DNA from: Pseudomonas sp.
GTDB lineage: Bacteria > Pseudomonadota > Gammaproteobacteria > Pseudomonadales > Pseudomonadaceae
Direction: 5' to 3'
NCBI GenBank assembly: GCA_029239415.1
Contig: JAQZAY010000060.1
Location: 1 to 15,292 of the forward strand
DNA: 15,292 bases
Positions 1 to 8,331 of the stretch are shown one piece after another. How positions within the stretch are numbered: the stretch's first letter is position 1; every line of letters begins with the position of its first letter. The notes beneath the pieces are model-generated. The model was not told where the DNA came from and ran no database searches. It saw only the letters and a program-made list of their open reading frames with translations. The translations under genes were made by a program, and so were the position numbers.

Positions 1-5
1 GAAAA

Positions 6-80
6 TGGCAGGGGCGGCTGGATTCGAACCAACGCATGGCAGGATCAAAACCTGCTGCCTTACCGCTTGGCGACGCCCCT
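6..80 (-). tRNA. tRNA-Gln (anticodon UUG)
   Basis: Read on the minus strand, the 75-nt sequence folds as a cloverleaf. The 5' AGGGGCG at 80-74 pairs with CGCCCCT next to the 3' end, followed by a discriminator G and an encoded CCA whose complement lies at 6-8. The anticodon loop reads TTTTGAT, giving anticodon UUG for glutamine, and the T arm contains GGTTCGAATCC. It lies about 35 nt downstream of ispE on the same strand, as in other pseudomonads, and may be processed from a transcript that also carries lolB and ispE. Identity is read directly from the sequence; co-transcription is inference. Confidence 0.96.
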
Positions 81-93
81 GTATCTGTTGCTT

Positions 94-112
94 TCGAGTA
101 CCTGATACTCGA
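94..112 (-). other. small hairpin between ispE and tRNA-Gln
   Basis: TCGAGTA (94-100) and TACTCGA (106-112) form a perfect 7-bp stem with a 5-nt loop, 3 nt after the ispE stop codon and 13 nt before the tRNA. No T-run follows on the minus strand, so it is not a canonical intrinsic terminator. It could be an mRNA end-protecting or processing structure that separates the ispE message from the tRNA. The structure is seen in the sequence; the role is inference. Confidence 0.35.
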
Positions 113-115
113 TTC

Positions 116-967
116 CTAGAGCAGACCTTGTAGCGTGCGATGCAACATCGCGACGTTGCTTCCTTTGGCTACAAACCCTGTTTGGGTCTCTGAAAGAAGG
201 GCCAGAACTTTATCAGCTTCAGCTTTGCTTGGGAAGGCCCCAAACACACAACTTCCAGTCCCGGTCAGCCTTGCATTGGTGAATTTACTTAGCAAATTCA
301 ACGAGTTACGTACTTCTGGGTAACTCTGCTCAACGACCGGTTGACAGTCATTACGACTGTTTCCCTTGGGAACGGGGCGCATCTTAAGGGGCAAGGAATC
401 ACGTGTCAACAGCGGATGCGAAAAAATTTCTGCTGTACTAACAGCGACTTGCGGTACCAGCACCACGTACCACGGCTCCTCGGGATCGACCGGGGTGAGC
501 TGCTCGCCGACACCTTCGGCAAACGCGGCGTGGCCGCGGACGAACACAGGCACGTCCGCCCCGAGGGTCACGCCCAGCTCGGCCAGCTGGTCGATGCTGC
601 AGTCGAGTTGCCACAGATGCGCCAGGCCCAGCAGCGTCGTGGCGGCGTCCGAGCTGCCGCCACCGATGCCGCCGCCCATGGGCAGCACCTTGCGCAGCCA
701 GATGTCGGCGCCCAGCGTACAGCCCGTCAATTGCTGCAGCTGGCGGGCCGCTCGCACGATCAGGTTGCTGTCGTGTGGCACCGAATCGAGCGCGTCGTGC
801 AGGCGGATCTCACCGTCCTCGCGCAGCGCGAAGCCTAGCTCGTCGGCATGCTCGAGAAACTGGAAGACGGTTTCGAGCAGATGGTAGCCGTCCGGCCGGC
901 GGCCCAGGATATGCAGCCAGAGGTTGAGCTTGGCCGGGGCGGGCAGTACGAGGGTGGCGTGCTGCAT
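116..967 (-). CDS. ispE: 4-diphosphocytidyl-2-C-methyl-D-erythritol kinase
   Basis: A 283-residue GHMP-family kinase. It phosphorylates the 2-hydroxyl of CDP-methylerythritol with ATP in the cytosolic MEP pathway to isopentenyl diphosphate. Visible motifs are [10 protein letters not shown] near residues 11-20 (GHMP motif 1, with the conserved Lys), the glycine-rich ATP loop [14 protein letters not shown] at 96-109, GADVPVF with Asp138 as the likely catalytic acid, and the C-terminal [12 protein letters not shown]. Length is normal for the family. The ATG is 3 nt after the lolB stop, so it is translated from the lolB operon; tRNA-Gln follows. The 3' part of the gene (about 120-480, the C-terminal half) has much lower GC than the rest although the protein reads intact through it. 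Confidence 0.97.
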   Translation of the reverse strand: MQHATLVLPAPAKLNLWLHILGRRPDGYHLLETVFQFLEHADELGFALREDGEIRLHDALDSVPHDSNLIVRAARQLQQLTGCTLGADIWLRKVLPMGGGIGGGSSDAATTLLGLAHLWQLDCSIDQLAELGVTLGADVPVFVRGHAAFAEGVGEQLTPVDPEEPWYVVLVPQVAVSTAEIFSHPLLTRDSLPLKMRPVPKGNSRNDCQPVVEQSYPEVRNSLNLLSKFTNARLTGTGSCVFGAFPSKAEADKVLALLSETQTGFVAKGSNVAMLHRTLQGLL

Positions 968-970
968 GGG

Positions 971-1588
971 TCAGAGGCCCAGCTGGCGCGGTTGCCAGTC
1001 CTTGACCACCAGGGTCACGTCAAGGTCCTGGCCGTGCAGCTTCAGGCGCTCTGGCAGCCAGTAGCCGTTCTGCTCGGTGTATTTCAGGTATTCGACGGTC
1101 CAGCCATCCTGGGAAAGACGAGCCAGGCGGCTATCGCTGTCCAGGGTCAGCTGGCTCTTGCTGTCGGGCGCGGGCAGGCCGCGGACCCACCACACCAGGT
1201 GGGACACCGGCAGGCGCCAGCCCAATTGTTCCTCGAGCAGGGTCTCGGGGGTTTCGGCCTCGAAACGGCCCTGGTTGGCTACCTCCAGCACCACGCCGCC
1301 GGGGCGTCCGGTCAGGCGAGCGGCACCGCGGCCGAGCGGGCCGGCCAGGCGGATGTCGTAGTAGTCCTGGCGCTGCAGCCAGAACAGCGTGCCGCTGCCT
1401 GAGTCGCGCGGGGCGCGGATGCCGACCTTGCCGTCGATCTGCCAGCCATCGAGGGCGCTCAGCTGCTGCTTGTGTTCACGCCACTGCTGCGGGTTGCCCT
1501 GGCCCTGCAGGGCCTCGCGGGAACCGAAGCCGGCACAGCCGGCCAGCAGGGCGATGAGGGTAAAGGTGATGCAATGGCGCATGAACAT
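971..1588 (-). CDS. lolB: Outer-membrane lipoprotein insertion protein LolB
   Basis: A 205-residue LolB. It is the outer-membrane receptor that takes lipoproteins from the periplasmic chaperone LolA and inserts them into the inner leaflet of the outer membrane. The N-terminus has a lipoprotein signal with lipobox LAGC, placing the lipidated Cys at residue 18; the +2 residue is Ala, so outer-membrane sorting is expected. The mature part has typical LolB text, including [49 protein letters not shown] and a C-terminal NGYWLPERL. An in-frame ATG at 1582 would also give a good signal peptide; I keep 1588 because pseudomonad LolB proteins I recall begin two residues before it. It sits 3 nt after the TPR lipoprotein gene and 3 nt before ispE, in the conserved lolB-ispE order. 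Confidence 0.95.
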   Translation of the reverse strand: MFMRHCITFTLIALLAGCAGFGSREALQGQGNPQQWREHKQQLSALDGWQIDGKVGIRAPRDSGSGTLFWLQRQDYYDIRLAGPLGRGAARLTGRPGGVVLEVANQGRFEAETPETLLEEQLGWRLPVSHLVWWVRGLPAPDSKSQLTLDSDSRLARLSQDGWTVEYLKYTEQNGYWLPERLKLHGQDLDVTLVVKDWQPRQLGL

Positions 1589-1591
1589 GGT

Positions 1592-3319
1592 CTAGAGGGT
1601 CTCGGATCCGGTCAGGCGCAGGACAGTCTTGCGCAGGATAGGGCTGTCGGGCTGGGTCTCGAAGGCCTTGCTCCAGACCTGGCGCGCCTCGCGGCGCTTG
1701 CCATTGGCCCAGAGCACTTCGCCCAGGTGAGCGGCGACCTCATGGTCCGGATAGCGCTCCATGGCCAGGCGCAGCAGGCGCTCGGCCTCGTCGAGGTTGC
1801 CCAGGCGATAGTTGATCCAGCCCAGGCTGTCGAGCACGGCCGGATCGTCCGGGTTGATCTGGTAGGCCTTGTCGATCAGGGCCTTGGCCTCGGCCAGGCG
1901 GCTGGTGCGGTCGGCCAGGGTGTAGCCCAGGGCGTTGAGCGCCATGGCGTTTTCCGGCTCGCGGGTGATGATGGCGCGCAGGTCTTTTTCCATCTGCGCC
2001 AGGTCGTCACGCTTTTCGGCCAGCATGGCGCGGGTATAGAGCAGGTTCAGGTCATCGGGGTAACGCTGGATGCCCTGCTGCAACACCTGGTCGGCCTGGG
2101 CCTGCTTGCCGTTGTTGCCCAGGCTTTCGGCCTCGATCAGGTACAGCTGGATGGCGTAGTCCGGCTGGGCCTCGCGGGCCTCGGCCAGCAGCCGGGACGC
2201 CTCGGCGCTGCGGCCGTTGGCGATGAGGATATCGGACTGGCGCAGCAACGCCGGCAGGTACTCGGTGCCGGGACCGACCAGCGCGTATTCGCGCAGCGCG
2301 CCTTCGGGATCGCTGCGTTCTTCGCGGATACGTCCCAGGTTGAGATGGGCCGCATCGACATTGCTGTCGCGCTCGACCAGTTCCTGCAAATAGCCCTCGG
2401 CCTCGTCCCACTCCTTGTTTTCGAGAGTCACCAATGCCAGCGAATAGCGCAGCTCGTCATCTTCGGGGTACTGCTGGACCAGGCTCACGAACTCGGCCTT
2501 GGCGTCGGCCAGGCGGTCCTGCTCGACCAGCATGCGCGCATAGGTCAGGCGCAGGCGCTTGTCGTCGGGGTTCTCGTCGATCGCCTTGCGCAGCAACGGC
2601 AGGGCCTCGGGTCCGCGGTCGACGGCTTGCAGCAGGCGCGCGCGCAGCAGGATCGGGGCGATCTCGCCTTCCTGCGGCGGGTGTTCCTCGAGCAGGTCGA
2701 GCGCGGCCTGGGCATTGCCATCCTGCTGCAGCAGCAGCGCCTTGCCGAACACCAGCTGGCCGTTGTCGGGGTACTTGAGCAGCAGGCGGTCGAAGCTCTG
2801 CTGCAGGCCGTCGCGGGTCGACTGGTCGGTTTCGGCGGCCGACAGGGCGAGGAAGTCGAAGTGCGTGTCGCCCTGGCCCTGGAGCACCTTCTCCATGTAG
2901 GCCATGGAGTCGTCGTAGCGTCCGGCGCGGGCCAGCTGGATGGCAGCGGCGCGCTGTGCGTCGAGGTTCTGTGCATCGTTGCGCGCCCAGACCAGCGCCG
3001 TGTCCAGCGCGGGTTCGTCGGCCCCCAGGTACTCGGCGATGCGGTAGGCGCGTTCGGAAATCCCCGGATCCTGGGTCTTCACGGCCTGGTCGACGTAGTT
3101 CTGCAGGGCAATGTCGAAGCGATTGCGCTGGCCGGCCAGCTCCGCCGTGAGCAGGCTGTAGAGCGTCTCCTGGCTGAACGAGCCATACACCACGGGCGCC
3201 ACCGGCTCTGCCGGGGCAGCGTCAGCGGACGGGACCGCCGCTTCCTGGCCTTGCGGGGCCAGGCTCTGGCAGCCCTGAAGCAGGGCGAGGGCAAGCAGCA
3301 GTGCGAGGGATCTATTCAT
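1592..3319 (-). CDS. TPR-repeat outer-membrane lipoprotein, function not established
   Basis: A 575-residue lipoprotein that is almost entirely tetratricopeptide repeats. The chosen start, MNRS at 3319, gives a short classical lipoprotein signal with lipobox LQGC and Cys17; Gln at +2 predicts the outer membrane, facing the periplasm. An upstream ATG at 3361 would add 14 residues and spoil the signal peptide. The repeats are clearest in the C-terminal third, in the segments AMALNALGYTLADR, AVLDSLGWINYRLGNLDEAE and EVAAHLGEVLWANGKRREA, with the Gly/Ala/Tyr/Pro spacing of 34-residue TPRs. TPRs bind proteins, so a scaffold or assembly role in the envelope is plausible. It is first in a unit with lolB and ispE, 3 nt before lolB, which fits an envelope-biogenesis link. 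No enzymatic motif is visible. Confidence 0.9.
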   Translation of the reverse strand: MNRSLALLLALALLQGCQSLAPQGQEAAVPSADAAPAEPVAPVVYGSFSQETLYSLLTAELAGQRNRFDIALQNYVDQAVKTQDPGISERAYRIAEYLGADEPALDTALVWARNDAQNLDAQRAAAIQLARAGRYDDSMAYMEKVLQGQGDTHFDFLALSAAETDQSTRDGLQQSFDRLLLKYPDNGQLVFGKALLLQQDGNAQAALDLLEEHPPQEGEIAPILLRARLLQAVDRGPEALPLLRKAIDENPDDKRLRLTYARMLVEQDRLADAKAEFVSLVQQYPEDDELRYSLALVTLENKEWDEAEGYLQELVERDSNVDAAHLNLGRIREERSDPEGALREYALVGPGTEYLPALLRQSDILIANGRSAEASRLLAEAREAQPDYAIQLYLIEAESLGNNGKQAQADQVLQQGIQRYPDDLNLLYTRAMLAEKRDDLAQMEKDLRAIITREPENAMALNALGYTLADRTSRLAEAKALIDKAYQINPDDPAVLDSLGWINYRLGNLDEAERLLRLAMERYPDHEVAAHLGEVLWANGKRREARQVWSKAFETQPDSPILRKTVLRLTGSETL

Positions 3320-3489
3320 AAATGAGGGCTTTGGACGGCTAACCGGCGGTCGGAACATCATGACACAAGCGCAGGGGCAAAACCCACCTGCGATGGACTC
3401 GGTTTATTAGGACAATAGCGAACGGTGGTTGTTCTGAATCCTGCGAAGTAGGACAATTATCGGCTTCCCGTCACAACCAGCGACCTTGC
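3320..3489. promoter_or_regulatory. Divergent promoter region of the TPR-lolB-ispE and hemA-prfA-prmC-moeB-murI units
   Basis: This 170-bp gap separates two divergent units, so it must hold promoters for both. It is AT-richer than its surroundings. The 9-mer TAGGACAAT occurs twice on the plus strand, at 3408-3416 and 3449-3457, exactly 41 bp apart. A weak sigma70-like pair toward hemA is TTGTTC (3429-3434), a 17-bp spacer and GACAAT (3452-3457), matching 3 of 6 and 4 of 6 consensus bases. No strong promoter could be assigned toward the TPR gene. No good Shine-Dalgarno precedes the hemA ATG. Pairing the repeats with a regulator would be guesswork. Confidence 0.5.
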
Positions 3490-4767
3490 ATGGCCTTTCT
3501 TGCCCTCGGTATCAACCATAAGACTGCCTCGGTAGACGTACGCGAGCGCGTGGCGTTTACTCCAGAGCAGCTGGTCGATGCCTTGCAGCAGCTGTGTCGA
3601 CTGACCGCCAGCCGCGAGGCGGCGATCCTGTCGACCTGCAACCGCAGCGAGCTTTATATAGAGCACGAACACCTGGCGGCCGACAGCGTTCTGCGCTGGC
3701 TGGCCGAGTACCACCAGCTGAGTCTCGAAGAGCTGCGCGCCTGCGCCTATGTCCATGAGGAACACGACGCCGTGCGGCACATGATGCGGGTCGCCTCCGG
3801 GCTCGACTCGCTGGTGCTGGGCGAGCCGCAGATTCTGGGCCAGATGAAGTCGGCCTACGCGGTGGCTCGCGAGGCCGGCACCGTCGGGCCGCTGCTCGGG
3901 CGCCTGTTCCAGGCGACCTTCAGCGCCGCCAAGCAGGTGCGTACCGACACGGCGATCGGCGAGAACCCGGTTTCGGTGGCGTTCGCCGCCGTCAGCCTGG
4001 CCAAGCAGATCTTCAGTGACCTGGGCCGCAGCCAGGCACTGCTGATCGGTGCGGGCGAGACCATCACCCTGGTTGCCCGCCACCTGCACGAGCAGGGGGT
4101 GCGGCGCATCGTGGTGGCCAACCGCACGCTGGAGCGCGCCAGTATCCTGGCCGAGCAGTTCGGCGCCCATGCCGTGTTGCTGGCTGACATTCCCCAGGAG
4201 CTCGCCAACAGCGATATCGTCATCAGCTCCACTGCCAGCCAGTTGCCGATCCTGGGCAAGGGCGCCGTGGAAAGCGCGCTCAAGCAGCGCCGGCACAAGC
4301 CGATCTTCATGGTCGACATTGCCGTGCCGCGCGATATCGAGGCGCAGGTCGGCGAGCTCGATGACGTCTACCTGTACACCGTCGACGACCTGCACGACGT
4401 GGTCGCCGAGAACCTCAAGAGCCGCCAGGGCGCGGCCCAGGCCGCCGAAGAGCTGGTGTCGGTCGGTGCCGAGGATTTCATGGTGCGCCTGCGCGAGCTG
4501 GCGGCGGTGGACGTGCTCAAGGCCTACCGCCAGCAGAGCGAACGCCTGCGCGACGAAGAACTGAACAAAGCCCAGCGCCTGCTGGCCAATGGCGCCAACC
4601 CCGAAGAGGTGTTGGCGCAACTGGCGCGCGGGCTGACCAACAAGCTTCTGCACGCGCCAAGCGTGCAGTTGAAAAAGCTCTCAGCCGAAGGCCGCCTCGA
4701 TGCATTGGCCATGGCTCAGGAACTCTTTGCCCTCAATGAGGGTTCGACGGATAAAACCCCGCAATGA
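3490..4767 (+). CDS. hemA: Glutamyl-tRNA reductase
   Basis: A 425-residue enzyme that reduces glutamyl-tRNA(Glu) with NADPH to glutamate-1-semialdehyde, the committed step of C5-pathway tetrapyrrole synthesis in the cytosol. [10 protein letters not shown] places the nucleophilic Cys at residue 50, and [19 protein letters not shown] carries the conserved His97 and substrate region. [16 protein letters not shown] starts the NADPH Rossmann domain at about 184, and a helical dimerisation domain fills the C-terminus (from about 320). Length is typical. It is first in a unit with prfA, prmC, moeB and murI, and its stop overlaps prfA by 4 nt. Control by heme is usual for this enzyme, but no sequence element proving it is visible. 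hemH, the last enzyme of the pathway, is also in this window. Confidence 0.97.
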   Translation: MAFLALGINHKTASVDVRERVAFTPEQLVDALQQLCRLTASREAAILSTCNRSELYIEHEHLAADSVLRWLAEYHQLSLEELRACAYVHEEHDAVRHMMRVASGLDSLVLGEPQILGQMKSAYAVAREAGTVGPLLGRLFQATFSAAKQVRTDTAIGENPVSVAFAAVSLAKQIFSDLGRSQALLIGAGETITLVARHLHEQGVRRIVVANRTLERASILAEQFGAHAVLLADIPQELANSDIVISSTASQLPILGKGAVESALKQRRHKPIFMVDIAVPRDIEAQVGELDDVYLYTVDDLHDVVAENLKSRQGAAQAAEELVSVGAEDFMVRLRELAAVDVLKAYRQQSERLRDEELNKAQRLLANGANPEEVLAQLARGLTNKLLHAPSVQLKKLSAEGRLDALAMAQELFALNEGSTDKTPQ

Positions 4768-5846
4768 AAGCGTCGCTGCTCAATAAACTGGACACGCTCC
4801 AGGACCGCTTCGAGGAACTGACCGCCCTGTTGGGCGATGCCGAGGTCATCGGCGACCAGACGCGTTTTCGTGCCTATTCGCGCGAATACGCCGAAGTCGA
4901 GCCGGTGCACGCTGCCTATCAAGGCTGGCGCAAGGTCCAGGACGACCTCGAGGGCGCCCAGGCGCTGCTCAAGGATGCCGACCCCGACCTGCGCGAGATG
5001 GCCGTCGAGGAAGTCCGCGACGCCAAGGACCGGCTGGCCGTGCTCGAGTCGCAGCTGCAGCGCATGCTGCTGCCCAAGGACCCGAACGATGGGCGCAACG
5101 TGTTTCTCGAGATCCGTGCCGGTACCGGCGGTGACGAGGCGGCGATCTTCTCGGGCGACCTGTTCCGCATGTATTCGCGCTATGCCGAGCGCCGTGGCTG
5201 GCGCCTGGAGATTCTCTCGGAAAACGAGGGCGAGCACGGCGGCTACAAGGAAATCATTGCCCGGGTCGAGGGCGACAGCGTGTACGGCAAGCTCAAGTTC
5301 GAGTCGGGCGCGCACCGCGTGCAGCGGGTGCCCGAGACCGAATCCCAGGGGCGTATCCACACCTCGGCCTGCACCGTGGCAGTGCTGCCCGAGCCCGACG
5401 AGCAGGTGGCGATCGAGATCAACCCGGCCGACCTGCGGGTCGATACCTACCGCGCCTCAGGTGCCGGTGGCCAGCACATCAACAAGACCGACTCGGCCGT
5501 GCGCATCACCCACTTGCCTACCGGGATCGTCGCCGAGTGCCAGGAGGAGCGTTCGCAGCACAAGAACCGCGCCCGCGCCATGCAGTGGCTGTCGGCCAAG
5601 CTGAACGACATCCAGACCAGCGCTGCGCAAAATGCCATCGCCAGTGAGCGCAAGCTGCTGGTCGGCTCCGGTGACCGCTCCGAGCGCATCCGCACCTACA
5701 ACTATCCGCAGGGGCGGGTGACCGACCACCGTATCAACCTGACCCTCTATTCCCTCGACGAGATCCTGGCCGGCGGTGTCGACGCCGTGATCGAGCCGCT
5801 GCTGGCCGAGTACCAGGCCGATCAACTGGCCGCCCTGGGGGATTGA
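4764..5846 (+). CDS. prfA: Peptide chain release factor 1 (RF1)
   Basis: A 360-residue class I release factor. It recognises UAA and UAG in the ribosomal A site and triggers peptidyl-tRNA hydrolysis. The codon-recognition tripeptide of RF1 is seen as PET at residues 190-192 (PAT in E. coli), inside [20 protein letters not shown]. The catalytic GGQ is at 235-237 within [20 protein letters not shown], with Gln237 as the methylation target of PrmC. Length and domain order are standard. The ATG overlaps the hemA stop as ATGA, indicating translational coupling. The next gene, prmC, encodes the enzyme that methylates this glutamine, so maker and target are co-expressed. Confidence 0.98.
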   Translation: MKASLLNKLDTLQDRFEELTALLGDAEVIGDQTRFRAYSREYAEVEPVHAAYQGWRKVQDDLEGAQALLKDADPDLREMAVEEVRDAKDRLAVLESQLQRMLLPKDPNDGRNVFLEIRAGTGGDEAAIFSGDLFRMYSRYAERRGWRLEILSENEGEHGGYKEIIARVEGDSVYGKLKFESGAHRVQRVPETESQGRIHTSACTVAVLPEPDEQVAIEINPADLRVDTYRASGAGGQHINKTDSAVRITHLPTGIVAECQEERSQHKNRARAMQWLSAKLNDIQTSAAQNAIASERKLLVGSGDRSERIRTYNYPQGRVTDHRINLTLYSLDEILAGGVDAVIEPLLAEYQADQLAALGD

Positions 5847-6676
5847 TGACCATCATTGCCAGCCTGCTGCGCGCCGCGCAGCTGCCCGATTCCCCCACCG
5901 AGCGCCTGGACGCCGAGCTGCTGCTCGCCGCGGCCATCGGCAAGTCGCGCAGCTACCTGCACACCTGGCCCGAGCGTATCGTCAGCAGCGAGGCGGCGCA
6001 GACCTTCGCCGGCTACCTGGCACGCCGCCGTGATGGCGAGCCGGTGGCGTACATCCTCGGGCAACAGGGTTTCTGGAAGCTCGACCTCGAGGTCGCCCCG
6101 CACACGCTGATCCCGCGGCCCGACACCGAGCTGCTGGTCGAGGCCGCGCTCGAGCGGGTGCCCGCCAGCCCCGCGCGGGTGCTCGACCTGGGTACCGGCA
6201 CCGGCGCCATCGCCCTGGCCCTGGCCAGCGAATGCCCGGCCTGGCAGGTGACCGCGGTCGATCGCATCGACGAAGCCGTGGCCCTGGCCGAGCGCAACCG
6301 CCAGCGGCTGCGGCTGGAAAACGTGCAAGTGCGGGCCAGCCACTGGTTCGACAGCCTCGATGGCCAGCACTTCGACCTGATTCTCAGCAACCCGCCCTAC
6401 ATTGCCGCCGAAGACCCGCACCTGGCGGCCGGCGACGTGCGCTTCGAGCCGAGCAGCGCGCTGGTGGCCGGTAGCGATGGCCTCGACGACCTGCGCACCA
6501 TCATCGCCCAGGCGCCGGGCTACCTGCTGCCTCGCGGCTGGCTGCTGCTCGAGCATGGCTACGACCAGGCCGCGGCGGTACGCTCGCTGTTGGCCGAGCA
6601 CGGCTTCGTCGAGGTGGCCAGCCGTCGCGACCTGGGCGGGCACGAACGCATCAGCCTGGGACGCCTGCCATGCTGA
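5846..6676 (+). CDS. prmC: Peptide chain release factor N5-glutamine methyltransferase
   Basis: A 276-residue class I SAM-dependent methyltransferase that N5-methylates the Gln of the GGQ motif in RF1 and RF2. The SAM loop VLDLGTGTGAIALALA lies at about 112-127. The signature NPPY, which binds the target glutamine, is at 182-185 within LILSNPPYIAAED. The N-terminal helical substrate-binding domain contains PVAYILGQQGFWKLDLEV. I chose the ATG at 5846, which overlaps the prfA stop by one base (TGATG); a TTG codon one triplet upstream is less likely. It overlaps moeB by 7 nt at its end. Confidence 0.96.
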   Translation: MTIIASLLRAAQLPDSPTERLDAELLLAAAIGKSRSYLHTWPERIVSSEAAQTFAGYLARRRDGEPVAYILGQQGFWKLDLEVAPHTLIPRPDTELLVEAALERVPASPARVLDLGTGTGAIALALASECPAWQVTAVDRIDEAVALAERNRQRLRLENVQVRASHWFDSLDGQHFDLILSNPPYIAAEDPHLAAGDVRFEPSSALVAGSDGLDDLRTIIAQAPGYLLPRGWLLLEHGYDQAAAVRSLLAEHGFVEVASRRDLGGHERISLGRLPC

Positions 6677-7425
6677 GCGACCAGGAACTGCTGCGCTACA
6701 GCCGGCAGATCCTGCTGCCGCAGGTAGACATCGACGGCCAGTTGAAGCTCAAGCAAAGCCGGGTATTGATCGTCGGCCTTGGCGGCCTGGGCTCCCCCGT
6801 GGCGCTGTACCTGGCCGCGGCCGGAGTCGGCGAGCTGCACCTGGCGGACTTCGACACGGTCGACCTGACCAACCTGCAACGACAGGTCCTCCATGACAGC
6901 GCCAGTGTCGGCCTGGGCAAGGTCGACTCGGCCCTGCAGCGCCTGGGCGCGATGAATCCCGAGATCACGCTCGTCGCGCACCGGCAGGCGCTGGACCCGG
7001 ACTCGCTGATGGCCGTCGTCTCTGCGGTCGATCTGGTGCTCGACTGCTCCGACAACTTCGCCACCCGCGAAGCGGTCAACGCGGCCTGCGTCGCGGCTGG
7101 CCGGCCGCTGGTCAGCGGCGCGGCGATCCGCCTCGAGGGACAGCTCTCGGTCTTCGATCCACGCCAGCCCGGCAGCCCGTGCTACCACTGCCTCTACGGG
7201 CACGGCAGCGAAGCCGAGCTGACCTGCAGCGAAGCGGGGGTGATCGGGCCCTTGGTAGGCCTGGTCGGCAGCCTGCAGGCGCTGGAAGCCTTGAAGGTGC
7301 TGGCCGGCTTCGGCGAGCCCCTGGTCGGTCGCCTGTTGCTGATCGATGCGCTGGGTACGCGCATGCGCGAGCTGCGGGTCAAGCGTGACCCAGCCTGTGC
7401 GGTGTGCGGCACGCAGCATGGCTGA
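6670..7425 (+). CDS. moeB: Molybdopterin-synthase adenylyltransferase (ThiF/MoeB family)
   Basis: A 251-residue E1-like enzyme that uses ATP to adenylate the C-terminal Gly of a small sulfur-carrier protein, MoaD in molybdopterin synthesis. Seen are the nucleotide loop VGLGGLGSP (35-43), the adenylation arginine in NLQRQ (Arg71), [10 protein letters not shown] with Asp128, and [12 protein letters not shown] with Cys186. Zinc cysteine pairs are CYHC (171/174) and CAVC (243/246). Length matches MoeB and there is no rhodanese extension. ThiF, acting in thiamine synthesis, is the main alternative and could even be served by the same protein, since no other molybdopterin gene is nearby. It overlaps prmC by 7 nt and murI by 8 nt, so expression is coupled to the hemA-prfA unit. 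Confidence 0.92.
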   Translation: MLSDQELLRYSRQILLPQVDIDGQLKLKQSRVLIVGLGGLGSPVALYLAAAGVGELHLADFDTVDLTNLQRQVLHDSASVGLGKVDSALQRLGAMNPEITLVAHRQALDPDSLMAVVSAVDLVLDCSDNFATREAVNAACVAAGRPLVSGAAIRLEGQLSVFDPRQPGSPCYHCLYGHGSEAELTCSEAGVIGPLVGLVGSLQALEALKVLAGFGEPLVGRLLLIDALGTRMRELRVKRDPACAVCGTQHG

Positions 7426-8215
7426 GCGTTCGGCGCCGATCGGCGTGATGGACTCGGGGGTCGGCGGCTTGTCGGTGCTGCGCGAGATCCGCCAGCTGCT
7501 GCCAGATGAATCGCTGCTCTACGTGGCCGATTGCGGTCATGTGCCCTACGGCGAAAAGTCTGCCGAGCATATTCGCCAGCGCTGCCGGCTGATTGCCGAG
7601 TTCTTCCACGCCAAGGGTGCCAAGGCCATGGTGCTGGCCTGCAATACCGCCACGGTGGCCGCGGTGGCCGACCTGCGCGAGCGCTACCCCGACTGGCCGT
7701 TGGTGGGCATGGAGCCTGCCGTCAAGCCTGCCGCGGCGGCAACCCGATCGGGCGTGGTCGGGGTCCTGGCCACCACGGGCACCCTGCAAAGTGCCAAGTT
7801 CGCCGCCTTGCTCGACCGCTTCGCCAGCGATGTGCGGGTGGTGACCCAGCCCTGCCCGGGGCTTGTGGAATGCATTGAAAAAGGCGACCTGGGCAGCCCG
7901 ACGCTTCGCCAGTTGCTGCTAGGCTACGTGCAGCCCTTGCTGGCCGCCCGATGCGACACCCTGATCCTGGGCTGCACCCACTACCCGTTCCTGCGCCCGC
8001 TGCTGACTGAAATGATCCCCGCCGACGTGGCGATCATCGACACCGGCGCCGCGGTAGCGCGCCAGCTGCAGCGCCTGCTGCGCGAACGTGCGTTGCTGGC
8101 GAACGGCCCGGTGCGCGAGGCGCAGTTCTGGACCAGTGCCAGTCCCGAGCAACTGAGAAGCATCCTGCCCATGCTGTGGCAGCCGTCCGACAGCGTGCAA
8201 CGCCTGCCAATGTAA
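7418..8215 (+). CDS. murI: Glutamate racemase
   Basis: A 265-residue cofactor-independent racemase that converts L-glutamate to D-glutamate for peptidoglycan. The catalytic cysteines are in [10 protein letters not shown] (Cys75) and LGCTHYPFL (Cys186). The substrate loops [10 protein letters not shown] (with Asp12) and [11 protein letters not shown] are present. The ATG at 7418 gives the usual short N-terminus before the first strand. An in-frame ATG at 7346 would add 24 residues lying wholly inside moeB, with no family resemblance. The gene overlaps moeB by 8 nt and is the last of the hemA unit. No hairpin with a T-run follows the stop; there is an A-rich stretch instead. Confidence 0.96.
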   Translation: MAERSAPIGVMDSGVGGLSVLREIRQLLPDESLLYVADCGHVPYGEKSAEHIRQRCRLIAEFFHAKGAKAMVLACNTATVAAVADLRERYPDWPLVGMEPAVKPAAAATRSGVVGVLATTGTLQSAKFAALLDRFASDVRVVTQPCPGLVECIEKGDLGSPTLRQLLLGYVQPLLAARCDTLILGCTHYPFLRPLLTEMIPADVAIIDTGAAVARQLQRLLRERALLANGPVREAQFWTSASPEQLRSILPMLWQPSDSVQRLPM

Positions 8216-8331
8216 AAAAAAACGTGAAAAAATGTCGGCCAATGCTGAACTATCGTTCTACTGCAGATTTCTACTCAGGGGTCTGAACAATCAGAACAAC
8301 TAACAACAGCATTGGAAAAAGGATGTTTCTC
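8216..8331 (+). promoter_or_regulatory. pagL upstream region with a possible ECF-type promoter
   Basis: This AT-rich 116-bp gap starts with an A-run just after murI. It holds GAACTA (8247-8252), 17 bp, then TCTAC (8270-8274), which resembles envelope-stress sigma (AlgU/RpoE type) promoters of form GAACTT-N16/17-TCNNA but misses one base in each box. A perfect 5-bp inverted repeat TCTGA-ACAA-TCAGA is at 8282-8295. The sequence AAGGA at 8319-8323 is a well-placed Shine-Dalgarno for the ATG at 8332 and argues against the ATG at 8323. Promoter identity is a weak inference. Confidence 0.35.

Noticed and set aside
1472..3325. Very long open frame on the plus strand opposite lolB and the TPR lipoprotein
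   Set aside because: It is a shadow of high-GC coding DNA; the product is a low-complexity Gly/Leu/Gln/Val-rich string, while the minus strand has lipoproteins with good signals.
4373..4396. TGTACA with a weak TGCACG partner 12 bp on, inside hemA
   Set aside because: The second half-site matches only 4 of 6 bases, it is in coding sequence, and it is far from a promoter.
3457..4653. Long open frame on the minus strand opposite hemA
   Set aside because: hemA on the plus strand has full family motifs; the antisense product has no recognisable domain.
7346..7417. Upstream ATG for murI
   Set aside because: It would add 24 Arg/Cys-rich residues inside moeB that have no counterpart in glutamate racemases.
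8216..8230. A-run after murI as a terminator
   Set aside because: There is no GC-rich hairpin before it, and the run is A rather than T on the transcribed sense strand.
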